Assembly (NCBI GenBank): GCA_017591395.1
Contig: WEDG01001037.1
Location: 1 to 64,000 of the forward strand
Direction: 5' to 3'
Source of the DNA: Schistocephalus solidus
Lineage: Eukaryota > Platyhelminthes > Cestoda > Diphyllobothriidea > Diphyllobothriidae
DNA length: 64,000 nt
Part shown: in pieces, positions 58,481-64,000 of the stretch
How positions within the stretch are numbered: the stretch's first letter is position 1
How the letters are laid out: every line of letters starts with the position of its first letter
Position numbers and translations under genes: made by a program
The notes under the pieces: generated by a model
Told to the model about the DNA's origin: nothing
The model's input: the letters and a program-made list of their open reading frames with translations, nothing else
Database searches by the model: none

Positions 58481-58508
58481 ATATTAATTTGAGAGAGCGC
58501 TCGCCGCC

Positions 58509-58587
58509 GTGATGAGGTGGTCGAGTGGTTAGCGAGCGTCGCCATCGCGTTGGTGGTCGCGGGTTCAATTCCGGCTTGCGGCATGAC
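58509..58587 (+). repeat. tRNA-like sequence at the 5' edge of the LINE
   Basis: GCCGTGA and TTGCGGC can form a 7-bp acceptor stem, TGGTCGAGTGG is a perfect A box, GGGTTCAATTCC contains a perfect B box, and TTTTT follows at 58590. The distance from acceptor to D stem is four bases too long and no proper anticodon stem forms, so it is a tRNA-derived relic, not a gene. It is antisense to the adjoining LINE ORF1. Confidence 0.6.
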
Positions 58588-58847
58588 TTTTTGAATTTTT
58601 GTGTGGTGACTAAAGAAGTAACGAGTGGCTAGGTGTAGGTTTACACTATCAGCGCTTTTACACAAACAGTATATAAATTATCTATACCGCCTTTTTGCAA
58701 ATTAATGAAATCCCCCGAACGTTCTTAACTACTTCTGCTAGTGGAAGTTGTTAAAAGTATTTGTTATAACGAGTTACTCGATATAAATTGCAAAATCAAT
58801 TAGACAGAATATGGATAATGAACGACTCAGCCTGTTTTGTAGATACT

Positions 58848-59061
58848 CCTCAGAAAGCCTGACGAGCAGTTAGAGCCTGGATTGGACTGGTAGGTTGTGA
58901 AGGCCAAGCCAAAATTTCCGGCAGGTGGCTCTATTTGGAGAACTGTCCTAGTCGAACAAAAGTCCTCAGAAACCCTGGAGAGAGAATGGATTGGACTGGT
59001 GGGTTATGTAGGCCAAGATTTCCGACAGTGCTCGATTTGGAGAACTCTCCTAGTCAAACTG
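58848..59061. repeat. two-copy tandem repeat, about 100-115-bp unit
   Basis: Unit 1 (58848-58962) and unit 2 (58963-59061) share CCTCAGAAAGCCTG versus CCTCAGAAACCCTG, GGATTGGACTGGTxGGTT, AGGCCAAG, ATTTCCG and ATTTGGAGAACTxTCCTAG. Confidence 0.85.
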
Positions 59062-59064
59062 TGA

Positions 59065-61460
59065 GGGTGCGAAGGCACTGAGCGGAAGATTCAGTTAATT
59101 GATTCAATAATTTGAACCAATTAATGTCTGTGGACTGATTGTTTCAGTGCAAAGACTCGATTAAATTCGGTCTTCTTGTTGCTCGAAAATTCAAACCGCG
59201 CGGCAACCGTTCAGTTCAGTGTTATGTGATATGTCAAAATTAAGTTGATGACCATTTAAATTTAAATTACGGTTTGTAGAAGGTCTACATAGAAAGATCC
59301 TTCCATATACACATTTTCTGTAAAAATAAGTTTTCGGCAGCTTTTATACCTGAAAAAGGGATGCAATTCTATTTTAAATCGTTAATTTATCCTCAAGTAA
59401 TTTCAAACAAAACTCACTTTTCCAAATAAGTGTCGGTTTTCGAATAAAAATACTGAATATTTTCAGTATAAATGTCCAAAATCCCTTTCGGAAACTAGAA
59501 TGATGTGATGCAATACTTATAAAACTGGACAACAGATATTGTGGATTTCACAGACGGTGATTAGTAATCGAAAACGGCCGTTTCCCAAAAGAAGATTTTA
59601 TTTTGCCTAAAAGTTTTCATTTTAGCCATCCGAAAAAATTGTGCGTTTTAATTTCAAGCTTAAAGTACCAGTTGCTCATCGATAATGCCGGCTATGGTTT
59701 TGATCTTAAGTACAGAACTCAATTCATAATAACTTGAAATAAGAAATATTTAAGAGAACTCTCATTTTTGTCGTTAAACTGATTTTCGCTAATTTTTTTA
59801 TCAGACTAGTCTAAAATAAAAAATATTGTTTTCAAGAATGCGTTTTGTTCACAACTTGGGCAATCATGAAAGCACAGCCAATAGTTTAAGAGTTTGAAGA
59901 AGAAATACAATTGTCCTTCTTGTGAACAGTTCCAATGGACTGATAAGTAGAATACGCAAAACACTCGATGGTTCAGTAAAAAGCGTTTTTACGCAGACAC
60001 AAAACCCAAATTTATCCAGTTGTGGTTCAAAGAGATTTTTATAAATGCGATTTGGCAGGACCTAATTGTCAGCTCCATGGTTTTAATTAGTTTGCAATTT
60101 AGAGAATCTGTTTGTATGTAGTTGGGGAAACGTTTCACGACAGGGCTAGTATCACGTCGGTTCCTTTTACTCACTGTTGTTAGCTGTCAACTAGCCTTGA
60201 CAATGCCACGAAAATATGATAATTTTGCAGTTTTTTGGTTATATTAAATTGGTGTTACATTACTTTCTAGTCTAATTCACTGCTTTAAATCCAAAAGCGC
60301 ACATATATCTAAAGACATCCTATCTTACTAACGAATAATATGCTGCATGTCACTGATGTCTGCACAGTTAGTGTAAATTGCTTATTTTCCTCTCTATTAA
60401 TAAAAACGCAGCAATTCAGGTATTACAGAAAGTTGTTTCTTTTTTGCATCTTTTTCCTGGTCATGATAATTGAATGAATGAATCCCTCTAAAATCATTCA
60501 TAGTACTTCCTAACAAAATCAGAATTTTGTGGAAGCACAATAAGCGGGTCCCAGAAAAAATGAATAAACCCGAGAGCGTGTCTGACGGTTACCGTCGTAA
60601 TAGGGGTTTTATGGGTGGGGCAGAATAACAACAAAAACAACAGTCAAAACGGTGAAGGTAATCGGAAAGTAAAAATTTATAAATAAACATGATGTTCAAA
60701 TGAGGTGAAAATAACCCGCTCAACATGAAAATAAAAAAGTAGCATCCAATGAAAACGCATGTGTATAATTTACGGTCCCCATTGGTAGAAAATGAAGCAA
60801 ACTGATCAGATGAAATCGGAGCCAATAAGAATAAGGCAGCAAATGCGCGCTTTAATTGAAGGCATTAAAATTGAAGCTGACGAATGAGATCGCTAAGTAA
60901 GACAGCCAGAAGCAAGGCAAATGCACAAAAGGGAAGCGGAACAAGGGTAAGATTAGTAAAATGAATTAAATCACGTATGTTACATGTGCTGTAATAAGTA
61001 TAATAAGTAGAACTTTTTGTATAGGTAATCGACGGTAGTTTAGGTGTAAGTGGAATAAGAAAAACGAAAAATGAAGTATTATTACAAAAATTCGAAGTAT
61101 TAACCGACATTCAAATTCACGGATTTTCATATGCAATTTAATTGTTAAAAAAGTGGAAGTATAGTTAAGGAAAAAAGTTAACGTAATTTAAGGGTATAGA
61201 TATTTGAAAGCGACACAAAAGTAGTAGTGGATTATGTGTCACATGGCTGGACAAATAGGAGAGTAATACAATGAAATAAAAAAAGATCAAAGAAAATGTG
61301 GCACCGAAAATACAGAATAATTAGTTTAAATGCAAGGTGAATGTTAATTTTTTACCCCCAGGAAAAAAAGAAGGAGAGGTCTTCATATGAATAAGGCAAT
61401 GGAAGAGGAAATTTTATTGAAAAAAAATAGACTTCAGCCGAATTGTCGACTACCTACAGA
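59065..61460. other. AT-rich, no gene recognised
   Basis: Only short open frames on the minus strand (60589-60825, 60865-61110), without motifs. No repeats shared with the rest of the window were seen. Confidence 0.55.
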
Positions 61461-61465
61461 AAAGG

Positions 61466-61820
61466 AGACTGCTACCTATGCATATGTTGTGCGAATGCGG
61501 AAACATTATAACCCAGCAGGCCTCTGCAGAGCAGACAAACGGCTTCTTATTTAAATGTTCCTTTGCAGACGAAAGAAGTGCCTAAGAAAATGTATTATTT
61601 TCAAAGGTAGTAGGTTAACCGTGGGGAATATAACGAAAATTGTCTACCGGTACGTAGAAGGCGTGCGAGTCAAGAGCTGTGCCGCACTGGTAGGGGTGCA
61701 TCGCAATTCTTCAATGCAGTTGTACGCAATTTGTCGCAATCAGTCAGCCAGTGCACTCCTAAGTGCCGTAGGCCAGGTAGGCGGCAGAGGTATAGAAGTG
61801 CAGGTGGACGAGACAATTAC
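61466..61820 (+). pseudogene. Merlin (IS1016/ISXO2-type) transposase fragment
   Basis: The plus strand encodes LCECGNIITQQASAEQTNGF and, after a one-base frameshift, CRRKKCLRK, a zinc-ribbon entry. FKGSRLTVGNITKIVYRYVE, GVRVKSCAALVGVHRNSSMQ and GQVGGRGIEVQVDET follow. This is the helix-turn-helix and first catalytic strand (VEVDE) of ISXO2-like transposases, used by eukaryotic Merlin elements. The remainder is replaced by a CTA/ACT microsatellite directly after VDET, so the enzyme is truncated. Confidence 0.72.
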
Positions 61821-61821
61821 T

Positions 61822-61921
61822 ACTACTGCTAATGCGTCCATGACTACTACTACTACTACTTCAACTAGTATTACTACTACGGCTACTACTTCTACTATTA
61901 CTACTACTACTACTACTACTG

Positions 61922-61971
<50 letters not shown>

Positions 61972-62240
61972 GCTACTGTACTACTGCTACTACTGCTACT
62001 GCTATCTGCTAATGCTACTACCACTGCTACTAATACTACTACTGCTACTACTACTGCTACTACTACTAATGCTACTGCTAATACGGCTGCTATTAGCTTC
62101 TGCTACTACAGTTACTATTGCTACTACTACCACTATTTTTACTATCACAGCTGCGTCTACTACTACTACCACGACTACTACTAATACTACAGATACTACA
62201 ACTACTAATACTAATATAACCATTAGTACTACTACCACTA
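61822..62240. repeat. (CTA)n / (ACT)n microsatellite
   Basis: About 420 bp of almost pure CTA/ACT with interspersed GCTACT and TTACTA variants; the cleanest part is 61846-61980. Frames through it read poly-Thr, poly-Tyr, poly-Leu or poly-Val, giving long but meaningless open frames on both strands. Confidence 0.95.
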
Positions 62241-62249
62241 TGCCAGACC

Positions 62250-62985
62250 CAGAGCGGGATTGGTGGAGAAAGAGCCCGATTGGGGTGAAACGCTTAATCT
62301 TAGTACCTGCAGGCATCACTCTCTCCAACAACAGTCCACCTGATGAGAGTCGCATTAGGATTTCGGCGATGAAACGCGACTTCGCCGCTTTTGAACATGC
62401 ACGTGGCGGAATGATGCGTGCACGATTCTCAGCACCAACAGCTAGATGCGCGAAAGCCTGTCATATTGCCAACGCTGTTGGCGTAGGTGGAACGTAAAAT
62501 GAAGATCTGGCAAAGTGCGGGTGCAGGAAGTTTCAACCCCTTCGACGTCAGCTGCCTGCGCTGCCGATACGCTAAATCTGACATATGCCACGACAGGAAA
62601 CCGGGACCTGGAATTGTTGGAATGAGACAGACCTTCGGCGTAGCGCTTACTCTCTAAATTACCGCGGCGCGCTGGATTTCAAGCGCTGATTACGAGGATG
62701 GATGACGAACCAATTTCCCAAACGTGACGTCCTATTGAGATAGCGCGCCGGGATCTCGCCGAAAGTGAGGATCAAAATGACGCTGCAAAACACATTGGAA
62801 AGAAATCAGCCGAAGAAACGCGTCTACTTTCGCGCGATACCGGAGCAGCTACGCTGCGCTTTAACGCCTGGCTGGCGCTTTCGCGCTCCAGGATAACCGG
62901 TACTGGCGAGCAGATCCGTGAAGACTACGATCCAGCAATCTCTGAAACCAGCCAGCTGTCTCGCAGGCGCTAGCGCCAAAGAACT
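62250..62985. other. GC-rich, no confident feature
   Basis: This links the microsatellite to the zinc-finger LINE tail and may belong to that LINE. Frames such as NAWLALSRSRITGTGEQIRE near 62850-62920 are protein-like but not identifiable. Confidence 0.4.
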
Positions 62986-62989
62986 GACG

Positions 62990-63740
62990 CAACGATCACC
63001 AGCCGCTCTGGACCGACTCTCGCGTCGATGCCCGCCAGCCCTGAAAATGGGCGTCCGCGCTGTCAGCGCATCTTTCGCGCGCGAATCGAGCTCAGTCGTC
63101 TTCGTGGACGCAACGCGCAATAATCCAACAGTCCAGCTTTCACGTCAAATTCTTTCACCCATCCTTCCGCGAGGCTCTCAATTCTGGCGCAATCTCCATC
63201 CACCCGTCCATCGCCGTAGAGATCGTCTCAATACTCATCACCTGCTATGCTACTCACCACCACCCACGCCACTTCTACCACCCATATCTTTGATGCGGAC
63301 TCCCTCCACTGTCCTCATTGCGACCGCACGATTCACCTCACGCATCATCCTGGTCGGTCACTTGCGAATACATCGTAAAAGAGACCGGTGAGCCAGTACC
63401 GGAATCACCATCACACAGCAGAGATCGTCGCCTCCACTGCCCACTTTATCCTCGGCGCATTCACTCATGGCATGGGCCTATCTCGGTCGCATGCGCATCA
63501 CGACAGCGGGCATTTCACCGCTATGCCGACAACACGACTACCCCCATGCACACCCTCCTCGTCTGCCATTCTAAAACGCCACTGCCACCCCCACTACCAC
63601 GAATGACATCCCCCAGCTTCACCTGATTTTTTGCTGTCCCAACTGCGCCCGCAATTTACTCACGCATCGGCCTGGTCGGCACAGGCGAATCCATTGCACG
63701 GAGGCCGTTGAACAAGCTGCATGGGGCTCCGACAAACAGT
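62990..63740 (+). mobile_element. LINE tail with degenerate C2H2 zinc fingers
   Basis: Four partial fingers are visible in changing frames: RPRCQRIFRARIELSRLRG (63045-63110), SLHCPHCDRT followed by TSRIILVGHLRIHR (63297-63380), RLHCPLYPRRIHSWHGP (63432-63485), and CCPNCARNLLTHRPGRHRRI (63630-63690). Between fingers ETGEPVPESPSHSRDR resembles the linker I recall from tapeworm LINE ORF2 C-termini (CPxCxRTFxxRIGLVGHLRIH, TGEPVP). Frequent frame changes show it is decayed. It could instead be a zinc-finger gene relic. Confidence 0.6.
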
Positions 63741-63821
63741 TGACCTGCCCGCCTACACTGCCCTCAGTGTCAAATTGTCAGTCTTCAAAGCCCCGATTTT
63801 CTAGAGAAACCAACATGAGTT

Positions 63822-64000
63822 GGCCAACATAGTGAACAAAGTTGAAAAAGAGCAGACAGTGAAAAACTCCCGGTGATATTTAGAGAAAAACCGTCGCCCT
63901 GCGTCCAACGGCGCATTTCGAGGTCACATGATGCTCCATTGCTGATTGCAGCGTCCGTTGAGGGATTTTAAAGGCTGAAATAGATGTCCAGATCATCCTC
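63822..64000. repeat. dispersed repeat, copy 2, runs off the window
   Basis: Direct copy of 54434-54629. It is 179 instead of 196 bases, and most losses fall in homopolymers (A8 to A5, A7 to A5, GGGAGGGGGG lost). The copy continues past the window edge. Confidence 0.9.

Larger units (their letters stand above)
54840..58490 (-). mobile_element. CR1-like LINE, nearly full length, inactive
   Basis: Minus-strand order: ORF1 (58480-57508), a 170-bp spacer, then ORF2 with endonuclease (57334-56426), linker (56368-56003), RT (56031-55456) and connection/C-terminal region (55418-54885), ending at a stop at 54885-54887. The order and motifs are those of CR1-clade elements. At least four frame changes and one internal deletion in the RT disable it. 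It is better preserved than the fragments at 2-6 kb, suggesting later insertion. The ends are approximate because no target-site duplication was found. Confidence 0.9.

Noticed and set aside
61740..62500. Long poly-Thr, poly-Val and poly-Leu ORFs on both strands
   Set aside because: They are produced by the CTA/ACT microsatellite and have no real protein content beyond the Merlin fragment upstream.
1..64000. Prokaryotic operons, CRISPR arrays, rRNA genes or phage modules
   Set aside because: None was seen; spliced genes and LINE/Penelope remains show a eukaryotic nuclear sequence.

Overview
The window is eukaryotic. It has spliced genes with GT-AG introns, AATAAA polyadenylation signals, and dense, decayed LINE, Penelope and DNA-transposon remains. 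The mixture suggests a flatworm, most likely a large-genome tapeworm of the diphyllobothriid type: CR1-like LINEs, Penelope-like elements with GIY-YIG domains, Merlin and Tc1 relics, LINE tails with C2H2 fingers, and introns of only 34-46 nt beside introns of several kb. The taxonomic call is inference from recalled family patterns; no database was searched.

Two complete genes can be assembled exon by exon, both on the + strand. The first (6478-18173, five exons, 280 aa) is an orthologue of MMADHC (CblD), the cobalamin-trafficking protein. The second (46169-52417, nine exons, 606 aa) is a BTB-BACK-Kelch protein of the KLHL family. In both, every exon joins in phase and the reading frame is open throughout. 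Neither appears as a long ORF, because the exons are short and two introns per gene or fewer hold most of the length.

Layout. 1-6.1 kb: nested LINE fragments on both strands. 6.5-18.4 kb: MMADHC, with unidentified decayed minus-strand coding sequence in its second intron and Tc1 and other repeats in its fourth. 18.4-30.2 kb: mostly featureless, with two possible exons of an unrecognised gene (26.2 and 29.3 kb). 30.3-37.7 kb: tRNA-derived SINE-like repeats, a Penelope C-terminus, a duplicated and broken kelch exon, and an RTE-like endonuclease fragment. 37.7-46.1 kb: AT-rich sequence with a GC-rich palindrome, a possible Gypsy integrase relic and a tandem duplication carrying a G14 run. 46.2-52.7 kb: the KLHL gene, whose 3.8-kb intron carries a Penelope-like element and a cluster of tRNA-like repeats. 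54.4-58.6 kb: a nearly full-length but dead CR1-like LINE. 58.8-64 kb: a tandem repeat, a Merlin transposase fragment cut off by a (CTA)n tract, a zinc-finger LINE tail, and a second copy of the 54.4-kb repeat.

The two genes have no evident functional link. MMADHC directs vitamin B12 to methionine synthase and methylmalonyl-CoA mutase, which is relevant because diphyllobothriid tapeworms accumulate B12. The KLHL protein would act as a substrate adaptor of a cullin-3 ubiquitin ligase or as an actin-associated scaffold.
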